Below are positions 1-14,883 of a stretch of 64,000 nt of DNA, piece after piece (the stretch's first letter is position 1; each line of letters opens with the position of its first letter). The DNA is from Bugula neritina (lineage: Eukaryota; Bryozoa; Gymnolaemata; Cheilostomatida; Bugulidae). The translations under genes were made by a program, and so were the position numbers. A model generated the notes under the pieces. That model worked only from the letters and a program-made list of their open reading frames with translations. It was not told the DNA's origin and did not search any database. Where the stretch lies: contig OZ037770.1 of assembly GCA_964035545.1 (NCBI GenBank), forward strand, positions 15,908,642 through 15,972,641. The letters are read 5' to 3'.

Positions 1-3000
1 GTGATTGGCTGAACACTTGTGACGTCGTAGATGTAGAGGATACATCAAGAAGAGGGGTGTAGAAGCCGGGGGGTATGGGAAGGGGGTCTTTGACGATGTT
101 GGCCGTTACTAGAACACGGATGAATACAGTACACAGAGTACTACTCAGTACAGTACACAGAGTACTACTCAGTACAGTACACAGAGTACTACTCAGTACA
201 GTACACAGAGTACTACTCAGTACAGTACACAGAGTACTACTCAGTACAGTACACAGAGTGCTACTAACAGTAAACAGAGTACTACTCAGTACAGTAAACA
301 GAGTACTACTCAGTACAGTACACAGAGTACTACTCAGTACAGTACACAGAGTGCTACTCAGTACAGTATACAGAGTACTACTCAGTACAGTAAACAGAGT
401 ACTACTCAGTACAGTACACAGAGTACTACTCAGTACAGTACACAGAGTACTACTCAGTACAGTACACAGAGTACTACTCAGTACAGTAAACAGAGTACTA
501 CTCAGTACAGTATACAGAGTACTACTCAGTACAGTACACAGAGTTCTACTCAGTACAGTACACAGAGTACTACTCAGTACACAGAGTACTACTCAGTACA
601 GTAAACAGAGTAGTACTCAGTAAACAGAGTACTACTCAGTACAGTACACAGAGTACTACTCAGTACAGTACACAGAGTACTACTCAGTACAGTACACAGA
701 GTAGTACTCAGTACAGTAAACAGAGTACTACTCAGTACAGTAAACAGAGTACTACTCAATACAGTAAACAGAGTACTACTCAGTACAGTACACAGAGTAC
801 TACTCAGTACAGTACACAGAGTACTACTCAGTACAGTAAACAGAGTACTACTCAGTACAGTACACAGAGTACTACTCAGTACAGTACACAGAGTACTACT
901 CAGTACAGTACACAGAGTACTACTCAGTACAGTAAACAGAGTACTACTCAGTACAGTAAACAGAGTACTACTCAGTACAGTACACAGAGTACTACTCAGT
1001 ACAGTACACAGAGTACTACTCAGTACAGTAAACAGAGTACTACTCAGTACAGTACACAGAGTACTACTCAGTACAGTACACAGAGTACTACTCAGTACAG
1101 TAAACAGAGTACTACTCAGTACAGTACACAGAGTACTACTCAGTACAGTAAACAGAGTACTACTCAGTACAGTAAACAGAGTACTACTCAGTACAGTAAA
1201 CAGAGTACTACTCAGTACAGTAAACAGAGTACTACTCAGTACAGTAAACAGAGTACTACTCAGTACAGTAAACAGAGTACTACTCAGTACAGTACACAGA
1301 GTACTACTCAGTACAGTACACAGAGTACTACTCAGTACAGTAAACAGAGTACTACTCAGTACAACTCTTACAGCCACACTTGAAGAGGACGATGACCCAA
1401 CTGTTCCCTTCGCTGCTACATTCACTCATCCGAAACGTCGGCACTTTAAAATGGCAGGATTTCCTGTAGTCACACCTCTCTACCAGCAGCTGCAATATTA
1501 CACCAGTTCTCAGTACTAGTCTATATTACAGTAGTTCTCAGTACTAGTCTACATTACAGTAGTTCTCAGTACTAATATATATTACACTAGTTCTCAGTAC
1601 TAGTCTATATTACACCAGTTCTCAGTACTAGTCTATATTACACCAGTTCTCAGTACTAGTCTATATTACACCAGTTCTCAGTACTAGCCTATATTACACT
1701 AGTTCTCAGTACTAGTCTATATTACAGTGATACTCTCTCTCTATATACAGTGATACTATATACAGTACTACTTTATATAGTGATACTATATAGCTATGCT
1801 CTACATAGTGATACCGACACTCAAGAAATCATCGTCGGAAGTTGTGTGCTCCTGACAGTCTGTCCCGTGAGGTAGACACGTTTCATTAGAAGGAGTACTG
1901 GCTGCCCTTGACCCCCAGATGACCCCTCGGCCGACCATTATCACATGACCTGTGACATCACAGGCGAAGGTGTAGGAGCTACCGGCACAGTACGCGGCTT
2001 GTACACGGTACATAATCGTGTCACCTAAACACAAACATTCTAACATCTTATTATGCAGTATGTTTATTATATCCAATTGTAATAAAAATATAATCTTATA
2101 ATAAATAGATGATGACTAGAAAACTTACTGATTAGGGTCAGTGGAGAAGGTGAAGGAGAAATGATACTTTCTGCTAACATCAGCTCATCTGCTGGTGACT
2201 GAGTGGGTTTACCTGTTGAGATAGTGTAGAGTCAGTTATACTAGAGATAGTGTAGAGTTAGTAGTTATACTAGTGATAGTGTAGAGTTAGCAGTTATACT
2301 AGAGACAGTGTAGAGTTAGTAGTTATACTAGTGATAGTGTAGAGTTAGCAGTTATACTAGAGACAGTGTAGAGTTAGTAGTTATACTAGTGACAGTGTAG
2401 AGTTAGTAGTTATACTAGAGATAGTGTAGAGTCAGTTATACTAGTGATAGTGTAGAGTTAGTAGTTATACTAGTGACAGTGTAGAGTTAGTAGTTATACT
2501 AGAGATAGTGTAGAGTCAGTAGTTATACTAGTGACAGTGTAGAGTTAGTAGTTATACTAGAGATAGTGTAGAGTTAGTAGTTTTACTAGAGATAGTGTAG
2601 AGTCAGTTATACTAGAGATAGTGTAGAGTTAGTAGTTTTACTAGAGATAGTGTAGAGTCAGTTATACTAGTGATAGTGTAGAGTTAGTAGTTATACTAGT
2701 GATAGTGTAGAGTTAGCAGTTATACTAGAGGTAGTGTAGAGTTAGTAGTTATACTAGAGATAGTGTAGAGTTAGCAGTTATACTAGAGACAGTGTAGAGT
2801 TAGTAGTTATACTAGTGACAGTGTAGAGTTAATAGTTATACTAGTGGTAGTGTAGAGTTAGTAGTTATACTAGAGATAGTGTAGAGTTAGTAGTTATACT
2901 AGAGATAGTGTAGAGTTAGTAGTTATACTAGAGATAGTGTAGAGTTAGTAGTTATACTAGTAACAGTGTAGAGTTAGTAGTTATACTAGTTATAGTGTAG

Positions 3001-6000
3001 AGTTAGTAGTTATACTAGTGATAGTGTAGAGTTAGTAGTTATACTAGAGGTAGTGTAGAGTTAGTAGTTATACTAGAGATAGTGTAGAGTTAGTAGTTAT
3101 ACTAGAGATAGTGTAGAGTTAGCAGTTATACTAGTGATAGTGTAGAGTTAGTAGTTATACTAGTGATAGAGTAGAGTTAGTAGTTATACCTCCAGGCTTA
3201 CCTTCTTCAACTACAGCCATCATCTCTCCTGCGTCATCCACCTGTGTGTGTTCAATACTGGCTCCACTTGCTGCCACAGAAAGAGGAGGGGTTCTAGATC
3301 CACCCCCAGTCTGGAAGAGTGGAAGTAGACTAGGAGCGCTGTCCGAAAGTCGATCTAGACTGTGACTGACATGGAACTCAGCTGAGGGAAGGCTGGTTAC
3401 TGCATCGTCCCCACCAGTTGTTATGCTACCATTGGCTATAAGATAATTAGAATCAAGTAAATAAAAGTGAGTTAGTCAGAGAGAGTTAGTTAGAGAGAGT
3501 AGGAAAGAGTAAGAGCCAGTAAGAATGAGTTAGAGTGAGTTAGTTAGAGAGAATAAGAGTGAGTTAGTTAGAGAGAGTAAGAGTGAGTTAGTTAGAGAGA
3601 GTAAGAGTGAGTTAGTTAGACAGAGTAAGTGTGAGTTAGAGTGAGTGAGTGAGGTGATATAAAATTTCAGATACCAGATTCAGTCACACTCACCTTCACA
3701 TTCGAGTGCTAAGAAAGCGTAGCTGCTCAGCCCGCCTGAGCATCCCTTGACTCGTCTGAACGGAACTCGGAATATGCAGGAGTTGAGACCTTCACAGAGC
3801 TCACTCAGCATCTGAAAGCAAGCAGGACATGACCAACCATTCACATTCATAGTACATAGCAGGTAAACACATAGCAGGTAAACACAGAGCAGGTGAACAC
3901 ATAGCAGGTAAACACATAGCAGGTAAACACATGGCAGGTAAACACATGGCAGGTAAACACATAGCAGGTAAACACATAGCAGGTAATTCTTCCTTACATC
4001 ACTAAACTCATCTTGCACACCATCTACATAGCAATCACTCATGTCATAGTAGCATTGCTCCGTGTCAGAGTTGGGGACGTCACCCATCACACCCCAGTTT
4101 ATCAGTCGCCCGACTCGAATAGAGAACTCAGGCTGCGTACAGGTGAGTCTGTAACAGCATAATATAATAACATAGTATATAATAACATAGTAATATAATA
4201 ACATAGTAATATAATAACATAGTAATATAATAACATAGTAATATAATAACATAGTAATATAATAACATAGTAATATAATAACATAGTAATATATTAACAT
4301 AGTAATATAATAACATAGTAATATATTAACATAGTAATATAATAACGTAGTAATATAATAACATAGTATATAATAACGTAGTAATATAATAACATAGTAA
4401 TATAATAACATAGTAATATAATAATATAGTAATATAATAACATAGTAATATAATAACGTAGTAATATAATAACATAGTAATATATTAACATAGTAATATA
4501 ATAACATAGTAATATAATAACATAGTAATATATTAACGTAGTAATATAATAACATAGTAATATAATAACATAGTAATATAATAACATAGTAATATATTAA
4601 CATAGTAATATAATAACGTAGTAATATAATAACATAGTATATAATAACGTAGTAATATAATAACATAGTAATATATTAACATAGTAATATAATAACGTAG
4701 TAATATAATAACATAGTATATAATAACGTAGTAATATAATAACATAGTAATATAATAACATAGTAATATAATAACGTAGTAATATAATAACGTAGTAATA
4801 TAATAACATAGTAATATAATAACATAGTAATATAATAACATAGTAATATAATAACGTAGTAATATAATAACGTAGTAATATAATAACATAGTAATATAAT
4901 AACGTAGTAATATAATAACGTAGTAATATAATAACATAGTAATATAATAACATAGTAATATAATAACGTAGTAATATAATAACATAGTAATATAATAACG
5001 TAGTAATATAATAACGTAGTAATATAATAACATAGTAATATAATAACATAGTAATATAATAACATAGTAATATAATATCATAGTAATATAATAACATAGT
5101 AATATAATAACGTAGTAATATAATAACATAGTATATAATAACGTAGTAATATAATAACATAGTAATATAATAACATAGTAATATAATAACATAGTAATAT
5201 AATAACGTAGTAATATATTAACGTAGTAATATAATAACATAGTAATATAATAACATAGTAATATAATAACATAGTAATATAATAACGTAGTAATATAATA
5301 ACGTAGTAATATAATAACATAGTAATATAATAACATAGTAATATAATAACATAGTAATATATTAACATAGTAATATATTAACATAGTAATATAATAACGT
5401 AGTAATATAATAACATAGTATATAATAACGTAGTAATATAATAACATAGTAATATATTAACATAGTAATATAATAACGTAGTAATATAATAACATAGTAT
5501 ATAATAACGTAGTAATATAATAACATAGTAATATAATAACATAGTAATATAATAACATAGTATATAATAACGTAGTAATATAATAACGTAGTAATATAAT
5601 AACATAGTAATATAATAACATAGTAATATAATAACATAGTAATATAATAACATAGTAATATAATAACATAGTAATATAATAACATAGTAATATAATAACA
5701 TAGTAATATAATAACGTAGTAATATAATAACGTAGTAATATAATAACATAGTAATATAATAACATAGTAATATAATAACGTAGTAATATATTAACGTAGT
5801 AATATAATAACATAGTAATATAATAACATAGTAATATAATAACATAGTAATATAATAACATAGTAATATAATAACGTAGTAATATAATAACATAGTAATA
5901 TAATAACATAGTAATATAATATAGTAATATAATAACATAGTAATATAATAACATAGTAATATAATAACATAGTAATATAATAACGTAGTAATATATTAAC

Positions 6001-9000
6001 ATAGTAATATAATAACATAGTAATATAATAACGTAGTAATATAATAACGTAGTAATATAATAACATAGTAATATATTAACATAGTAATATAATAACATAG
6101 TAATATAATAACATAGTAATATATTAACGTAGTAATATAATAACATAGTAATATAATAACATAGTAATATAATAACATAGTAATATATTAACATAGTAAT
6201 ATAATAACGTAGTAATATAATAACATAGTATATAATAACGTAGTAATATAATAACATAGTAATATATTAACATAGTAATATAATAACGTAGTAATATAAT
6301 AACATAGTATATAATAACGTAGTAATATAATAACATAGTAATATAATAACATAGTAATATAATAACGTAGTAATATAATAACGTAGTAATATAATAACAT
6401 AGTAATATAATAACATAGTAATATAATAACATAGTAATATAATAACGTAGTAATATAATAACGTAGTAATATAATAACATAGTAATATAATAACGTAGTA
6501 ATATAATAACGTAGTAATATAATAACATAGTAATATAATAACATAGTAATATAATAACGTAGTAATATAATAACATAGTAATATAATAACGTAGTAATAT
6601 AATAACGTAGTAATATAATAACATAGTAATATAATAACATAGTAATATAATAACATAGTAATATAATATCATAGTAATATAATAACATAGTAATATAATA
6701 ACGTAGTAATATAATAACATAGTATATAATAACGTAGTAATATAATAACATAGTAATATAATAACATAGTAATATAATAACATAGTAATATAATAACGTA
6801 GTAATATATTAACGTAGTAATATAATAACATAGTAATATAATAACATAGTAATATAATAACATAGTAATATAATAACGTAGTAATATAATAACGTAGTAA
6901 TATAATAACATAGTAATATAATAACATAGTAATATAATAACGTAGTAATATAATAACATAGTAATATAATAACATAGTAATATAATATAGTAATATAATA
7001 ACATAGTAATATAATAACATAGTAATATAATAACATAGTAATATAATAACGTAGTAATATATTAACATAGTAATATAATAACATAGTAATATAATAACGT
7101 AGTAATATAATAACGTAGTAATATAATAACATAGTAATATATTAACATAGTAATATAATAACATAGTAATATAATAACATAGTAATATATTAACGTAGTA
7201 ATATAATAACATAGTAATATAATAACATAGTAATATAATAACATAGTAATATATTAACATAGTAATATAATAACGTAGTAATATAATAACATAGTATATA
7301 ATAACGTAGTAATATAATAACATAGTAATATATTAACATAGTAATATAATAACGTAGTAATATAATAACATAGTATATAATAACGTAGTAATATAATAAC
7401 ATAGTAATATAATAACATAGTAATATAATAACGTAGTAATATAATAACGTAGTAATATAATAACATAGTAATATAATAACATAGTAATATAATAACATAG
7501 TAATATAATAACGTAGTAATATAATAACGTAGTAATATAATAACATAGTAATATAATAACGTAGTAATATAATAACGTAGTAATATAATAACATAGTAAT
7601 ATAATAACATAGTAATATAATAACGTAGTAATATAATAACATAGTAATATAATAACGTAGTAATATAATAACGTAGTAATATAATAACATAGTAATATAA
7701 TAACATAGTAATATAATAACATAGTAATATAATATCATAGTAATATAATAACATAGTAATATAATAACGTAGTAATATAATAACATAGTATATAATAACG
7801 TAGTAATATAATAACATAGTAATATAATAACATAGTAATATAATAACATAGTAATATAATAACGTAGTAATATATTAACGTAGTAATATAATAACATAGT
7901 AATATAATAACATAGTAATATAATAACATAGTAATATAATAACGTAGTAATATAATAACGTAGTAATATAATAACATAGTAATATAATAACATAGTAATA
8001 TAATAACGTAGTAATATAATAACATAGTAATATAATAACATAGTAATATAATAACGTAGTAATATAATAACATAGTAATATAATAACATAGTAATATAAT
8101 ATAGTAATATAATAACATAGTAATATAATAACGTAGTAATATAATAACGTAGTAATATAATAACATAGTAATATAATAACATAGTAATATAATAACATAG
8201 TAATATAATAACGTAGTAATATAATAACGTAGTAATATAATAACATAGTAATATAATAACGTAGTAATACTCCATTAAACAGGTGAATGGAATTGAACTG
8301 ACAAGGAGTGTACAATCAGACTGGTGTAAATATATCAGTATATGTTGATTGTCAAACTAAAGCTAGATAGGTTATTCAACCAGCTGAAATAACTATTAGA
8401 TATAACAGAAATATGAATATCAATCACACAATGCATCTGGCCATCTCAGCTGTGAAAGGTAAGTATCTGGCCATCTCAGCTGGGAAAAGTAAGTATCTGG
8501 CCATCTCAGCTGGGAAAGGTAAGTATCTGGCCATCTCAGCTGGGAAAGGTAAGTATCTGGCCATCTCAGCTGGGAAAAGTAAGTATCTGGCCATCTCAGC
8601 TGTGAAAGGTAAGTATCTGACCATCTCAGCTGTGAAAGGTAAGTGTAGATAGAAAGTAGTACTTACCTGTAAGTTTCACCTGAACACACGAGTTGGTGAG
8701 TTCTATACACTCTAACCTCTGACACAGAACCTGTAGTAGACAAGCAACACTATAGTTTCTACGTATATCTCTACATGTTGTATATGCACTCAGACTACAA
8801 AGTTACACTCAAAGCCCACGAGTAAAGAGGGTAGAAACATGTCAGCTACACAACAGATCTGTGTATGAGATAGCAGAGATAGCAGAGATAGCAGAGAAGA
8901 GAACAATGCTAGTGACTCAGAGGAGTATTGATGACAATGACTTCTTCAGCTCTTTCTCTCTCTCGAGACTTCACAGCTAGAAGTCAGTGATAAAGAGTCC

Positions 9001-9168
9001 CACAGCAAGCTACAGGACAACAACTTCTGACATCAGTACAAACATGGCAGGCGGGAGTATAACAGTGTAATAGAATAGCTTACTTTCTGCTGATACTACT
9101 GTAGAGAGACATCTGGTGGCAGAATAGAGTAGTGCTAGCTGCAACAGGTGGGAGATAAACTCCATCAT
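1..9168 (-). CDS. Secreted protein with two SUEL/Gal_Lectin domains (3' end beyond window)
   Basis: Minus-strand gene in nine visible exons: 9168-9084, 8730-8667, 4148-3998, 3811-3694, 3435-3202, 2212-2129, 2024-1815, 1479-1372 and 108-1 (continues off the left edge). All junctions are GT-AG and the phases join without a stop, giving 387 residues. Exon 1 starts at a doubled ATG and encodes a hydrophobic signal peptide of about 28 aa. Two Gal_Lectin (rhamnose/galactose-binding, sea-urchin-egg-lectin type) domains follow, at about residues 35-139 and 246-352. The first carries VCSGETYRLTC, INWGVMGDVP and LCEGLNSCIFRV. The second carries YCAGSSYTFACDV, DCQEHTTSDDDFLSV, ERCDYRKSCHFKV and VIVLFKCG. 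Each domain is split by an intron at a similar place. A Ser/Pro/Thr-rich linker separates them (exons 3435-3202 and 2212-2129), and the tail after domain 2 is Pro/Ser/Thr-rich. Such domains occur in secreted lectins and in adhesion-GPCR or polycystin ectodomains. The missing 3' part decides which, so secreted versus membrane-anchored is open. Confidence 0.85.
121..1361. repeat. 24-bp minisatellite, about 50 copies
   Basis: Unit contains acagagtactactcagtac. It fills almost the whole lectin-gene intron 109-1371. Because 24 is a multiple of 3, it creates long spurious open frames on both strands. Confidence 0.95.
1497..1735. repeat. 28-bp minisatellite
   Basis: Unit contains agttctcagtactagtctat. 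About eight copies occupy most of the lectin-gene intron 1480-1814, between the two halves of Gal_Lectin domain 2. Confidence 0.9.
2221..3189. repeat. 29-bp minisatellite, about 33 copies
   Basis: Unit contains gtgtagagttagtagttata with variable agagat/agtgac segments. It fills the lectin-gene intron 2213-3201. Confidence 0.93.
3471..3650. repeat. Short GAGTTAGTTA-type array
   Basis: Degenerate units of about 24 bp (gagtgagttagttagagaga) occupy the lectin intron 3436-3693. Confidence 0.8.
3846..3987. repeat. 15-bp minisatellite
   Basis: About nine copies of acacatagcaggtaa lie within the lectin intron 3812-3997. Confidence 0.9.
4155..8270. repeat. 4.1-kb array of 16-bp units with higher-order duplication
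   Basis: Unit taatataataacatag, with atag/gtag and ataat/atatt variants, is repeated about 255 times in the intron 4149-8666 that precedes the main exon of Gal_Lectin domain 1. Long stretches recur identically at offsets of about 1591 bp and 1066 bp (for example 4676-5065, 6267-6656 and 7333-7722), so blocks of many units have themselves been copied. Confidence 0.97.
8431..8640. repeat. 30-bp minisatellite, 7 copies
   Basis: Unit contains ctggccatctcagctgggaa followed by aggtaagtat. It lies in the same lectin intron as the 16-bp array. The donor-like gtaagt is on the plus strand, opposite to the gene. Confidence 0.92.
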
Positions 9169-9210
9169 CACCCTGTAAATGTAGACAGTAGACCTGTTAA
9201 TATATATATA

Positions 9211-9985
<775 letters not shown>

Positions 9986-10392
9986 ACATGCGGCTCATAA
10001 GAACACTGGATAATATATTGATCAAGTGCGTACAGTAGGGAATAAAGCATGGAGCAAACCTTGCATTGTCTAGGTGAGATATAAACAATACAGAGTCTAC
10101 ATCAACAATAAATACAACCAAATCAATTATTGTATCAATTACATCATGTGAATTCAATTGTCAAAGAAGTTACAAGTCAATGAATTTATTCATCAATAAA
10201 ATATAATATCGAAGATATCTTCTATTTGAAATATTTCCTCACATAAAGCAAATAGCAGAATATGAATGCAAGTAGGGTAGGAAATAAAATATATATTATT
10301 TCTACTAGTACAGGTAAAGCATGTGCTACAAGTACAACTATTGTATAGTCAAAATATTACCTCCAGTGATGCGAGTATAATGTAGGATAACA

Positions 10393-10795
10393 CAACCTCT
10401 TCTATAGCACAACCTCCTCTATAGCACAATCTCTTCTACAGCACAATATCTTCTATAGCACAACCTCTTCTATAGCACAATCTCTTCTATAGCACAATCT
10501 CTTCTATAGCACAACCTCTTCTATAGCACAATATCTTCTATAGCACAACCTCTTCTACAGCACAATCTCTTCTATAGCACAACCTCTTCTATAGCACAAT
10601 CTCTTCTATAGCACAATCTCTTCTATAGCACAACCTCTTCTATAGCACAACCTCTTCTATAGCACAACCTCTTCTATAGCACAACCTCTTCTATAGCACA
10701 ATCTCTTCTATAGCACAATCTCCTCTATAGCACAACCTCTTCTATAGCACAATATCCTCTATAGCACAACCTCTTCTATTGCACAACTTCTACAG
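10393..10795. repeat. 17-bp minisatellite
   Basis: About 23 copies of cacaacctcttctatag with aatct/aatat variants. Intergenic, between the lectin and COX17 genes. Confidence 0.92.
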
Positions 10796-11967
10796 CCAAA
10801 ATGTTTTTACAATTGAGGTATCTTTGTATTTGCATATGGTATTGTTGGGCGCATTAACTTGAGTTAGCTAGAAATGTTGCAGGGCTACATAGAAAGTGTT
10901 GAGAACATGTTTAATAGTATCATAATTCTCACTTATATCTCCACTCCGTCCTGTTCAGGTAGCAGAATATATTAATATCATAATATCAGTATTATACCAT
11001 GACTAAATATTACATACAGTTATATAAACATAGCCTTTATGTAGGCTATAATCTATTACATTTACTATTGCCCTGCAAGGTAATGTATTGTACTCTACTA
11101 CTACACTGCAAGGTAATACAGTACATTTAGAGACAAGGGGATGCATGCGAACGCTATGACATCACACTATGACATCACACAACTTCATTACCAAAATAAT
11201 GTAAAGCTTCACATATTTATAAACAAAACTACCCATAAAATAAAATAAACAATAGAAATATAGTACATACCTTGTACACCTCCAGGCAGGGATTAAGCAC
11301 CTACTTTCTATGTGCAAAATGCAGACACTGCAGCTTATTTGGAGTGCAATTGAATAATAAATTACAATGAAATAAGCAGAGGCCAGTACACAGGTGATTA
11401 GCTTTGTTTATATCATAGAAAAGCTGACCGTATTGTGAGTGATTGTACTGTGTAATAATAGTGTAAGGTTCATTGTCTTGTAGTGTATACAGTAACCTTC
11501 TGATAGGTAAATCAATATACTCAATGCCTGCAGCATATAAACTATGCACCTATATATTGTAGAGATGTACAATATACATAAATAAACTTTGAGTTCAGAA
11601 AGCAAATAGTTCTAACATATGTTCAACTCATTCCGGTACATTATTTTATCCAATGACTATCTAATTTAATAAAACTAATACAACAAAATGACAAACCGGA
11701 ATATAGAAGTCAAATTATTCTTACAACTACTTCATTACATTCTGAATTTATAATCCAACAGCAGCTGTTAGACAGGGAACTAGAATACTATGCCATGTAA
11801 CACAATATATTATATTATATTCCTTGAGTACTTCACCCAACTCTAACAAAACAATCAGTGTAGGTAATGACATACATGCCTACTGAGTGAAACCTCTCAA
11901 TGTTTAGCTGAAATTTAAATAAAATTACTGCCTGAGATATGAGTTGAGGGTAGAAAGCAATTAACAT
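10796..11967. other. Unique AT-rich intergenic sequence
   Basis: No exon with splice support, RNA gene or repeat array was recognised here. Short open frames at about 11301-11605 have no recognisable protein features. Confidence 0.5.
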
Positions 11968-12768
11968 GTTACCATGATGTCTACAGTGTGTTACCTATAA
12001 TACTATTACCATGATGTCTACAGTGTGTTACATAGAATACTACTACCATGATGTCTACAGTGTGTTACATAGAATACTATTACCATGATGTCTACAGTGT
12101 GTTACATAGAATACTACTACCATGATGTCTACAGTGTGTTACATAGAATACTATTACCATTATGTCTACAGTGTGTTGCATAGAATACTACTACCGTGAT
12201 GTCTACAGTGCGTTACATAGAATACTACTACCATGATGTCTACAGTGTGTTACATAAAATACTACTACCATGATGTCTACAGTGTGTTACATAGAATACT
12301 ACTACCATGATGTCTACAGTGTGTTACATAGAATACTATTACCATGATGTCTACAGTGTGTTACATAGAATACTACTACCATGATGTCTACAGTGTGTTA
12401 CATAGAATACTACTACCACGATGTCTACAGTGTGTTACATGGAATACTATTACCACGATGTCTACAGTGTGTTACATGGAATACTACTACCATGATGTCT
12501 ACAGTGTGTTACATAGAATACTATAACCATGATGTCTACAGTGTGTTACATAGAATACTATTACCATGATGTCTACAGTGTGTTACATAGAATACTACTA
12601 CCATGATGTCTACAGTGTGTTACATAGAATACTACTACCACGATGTCTACAGTGTGTTACATGGAATACTATTACCATGATGTCTACAGTGTGTTACATA
12701 GAATACTATTACCACGATGTCTACAGTGTGTTACATGGAATACTATTACCGTGATGTCTATAGAATAT
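11968..12768. repeat. 37-bp minisatellite, about 21 copies
   Basis: Unit contains ccatgatgtctacagtgtgt followed by tacatagaatacta. It is intergenic. The 37-bp period rotates the reading frame and gives overlapping spurious ORFs. Confidence 0.95.
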
Positions 12769-13769
12769 CATATACTTACATGTCATGTGATCAACGCTGC
12801 CGCCACAACACTACAGCTGCTGCCTTGCAAGCTAATCACCAGTGTTATATAACAACATGATGACTTATTAGAGTATAAAGTATGCAACTTACTACAAGGA
12901 GCTGTTACAGACTGAAGAGCTCAGTAAACATACTTAGAGTTCAGTGAGCCAACCAACCAATCAGATGCAAGGATGCAACTAGCTGACCACTAATATGCTA
13001 GAAATACCGGCTGCAGCATTATTTAGGCTGTAATACCATCCGAGTGTATGAAGCAGTTGTAGAGAGTTATTTGAGATCTGCATAAGTAGTGAAGTAGCAC
13101 CTAGGAGATGCAGTGGTGGCACATCAGTGTACGGGGGGGGGGGGGGGTGGAGTTAATGATGTAGAGACAATATACAATGTGTTCTCTCCTTCTAGCTTAG
13201 TCTATACCAAGGACTTAGTGGATATGTTATAACTAAGTGAAGCAATAAGAGAGAATAACTCCAATGTTATGTAACAATCACTATATAGCTGAAGAGCCTT
13301 GTAGGAGAATGCACATGGTTGAAGTACCTAAACTGTAGAATATATTGAGTTGAGATACCAAGAAGTGGGAGATGGTAAATATGTGAACACATGAGCTGAG
13401 GGCTAATATAAAGCTACTAGTCAGTTATACAGCTGTACTAGCTCAATAACTGTCTAAGTACTCAGGCTATGTGATGAGATAGAGTGGCACTTGGGCTATG
13501 AAATTATATATATTATATTATAACTGAAACTCAGGCTATTGTGATACTTTTTGAAAACAACTCGTTCAACTCAACAATAAAGTATATAAACTTTGGCACT
13601 CGGAGAAAGGAATAAATGAAATAGAACTCAAAATACACAAGAAGTCTGAGACTGGATATAGTTACATGAGCTATAATGAGGAGGGGAGGAGCACCCTCCC
13701 CCCAATGTCTAATTAGCTTGTACAGTCAGCTCAGACTAAAATATAAATTTCCTAAGTTTATGGCCATTG
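12769..13769. other. Unique sequence downstream of COX17
   Basis: No gene was recognised. It contains a poly-G run at about 13133-13147. The part next to 13770 should hold the COX17 3' UTR, but no clear minus-strand AATAAA was seen. Confidence 0.5.
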
Positions 13770-14854
13770 TTATACTTTGAATCCAAGACTTCGCATGCAT
13801 TCCTTGTGGGCCTCAATCTCCTTGCTACAGTGTTCTTCCCCTCTCTCTATGATACTGTAAGTATATACTATAATACTGTAAGTATATACTCTATAGTCTA
13901 TATAATACTGTAAGTATATACTATAATACTGTAAGTATATACTATAATACTGTAAGTATATACTCTATATAATACTGTAAGTATATACTCTATATAATAC
14001 TGTAAGTATATACTATAATACTGTAAGTATATACTATATATAATACTGTAAGTATATACTATATATAATACTGTAAGTATATACTATAATACTGTAAGTA
14101 TATACTATATATAATACTGTAAGTATATACTATAATACTGTAAGTATATACTATATATAATACTGTAAGTATATACTATATATAATACTGTAAGTATATA
14201 CTATATATAATACTGTAAGTATATACTATATATAATACTGTAAGTATATATTATATATAATACTGTAAGTATATACTATATATAATACTGTAAGTATATA
14301 CTCTATATAATACTGTAAGTATACTATATAATACTGTAAGTATATACTATATATGATACTGTAAGTATATACTATATAATACTGTAAGTATATACTATAT
14401 ATAATACTGTAAGTATATACTATATAATACTGTAAGTATATACTATATATAATACTGTAAGTATATACTATATATGATACTGTAAGTATATACTATATAT
14501 AATACTGTAAGTATATACTATATATGATACTGTAAGTATATACTATATATAATACTGTAAGTATATACTATATATAATACTGTAAGTATATACTATATAA
14601 TACTGTAAGTATATACTATATATAATACTGTAAGTATATACTATATAATACTGTAAGTATATACTATATAATACTGTAAGTATATACTATATATAATACT
14701 GTAAGTATATACTATATAATACTGTAAGTATACTATATAGTAAATACCATTTATCTCGAGGCTCCCTGGTCTCAGGACAAGCACAACACGGCTTAAGTTT
14801 TTTCTTGTCCACTTCACCTTCTGTAGGAACTGGTTTGTTCTCATTTGATGACAT
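13770..14854 (-). CDS. COX17: Cytochrome c oxidase copper chaperone COX17
   Basis: Two minus-strand exons, 14854-14748 and 13854-13770, join in phase (TG|T makes a Cys codon) to give 63 aa, the usual COX17 length. The diagnostic KPCCACPET motif carries the copper-binding Cys23-Cys24. The twin CX9C pairs Cys26/Cys36 and Cys45/Cys55 define the coiled-coil-helix-coiled-coil-helix fold oxidised by the Mia40 pathway. The end [10 protein letters not shown] is also typical. COX17 passes Cu(I) to SCO1 and COX11 in the mitochondrial intermembrane space for cytochrome oxidase assembly. An acceptor-like cttccag lies just before the start on the minus strand, so a 5' UTR intron is likely. A CpG-richer stretch at 16151-16480 could hold its first exon and promoter. 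The single coding intron is wholly a minisatellite that carries the acceptor motif. Confidence 0.95.
13851..14738. repeat. COX17 intron minisatellite, about 23 bp, about 40 copies
   Basis: Plus-strand unit contains actgtaagtatatactatat. On the gene strand each unit reads tatacttacagtatta, which matches the real acceptor tatacttacag|tatcatag. The array fills the intron 13855-14747. Confidence 0.95.
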
Positions 14855-14883
14855 TCTCTCCCCTGGAAGAGCAGATGAGACTT

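Noticed and set aside
1372-1479. Apparent need for a non-canonical intron between the last two visible lectin exons
   Set aside because: Careful reading gives ...AAG TGT GGC T|GTAAGA and TTCTAG|TA ACG GCC, a normal GT-AG intron in phase.
3680-8315. Many long minus-strand LLYYYVIILLCYYIT frames
   Set aside because: Products of the 16-bp AT array. Only the short segments 3694-3811 and 3998-4148 are lectin exons.
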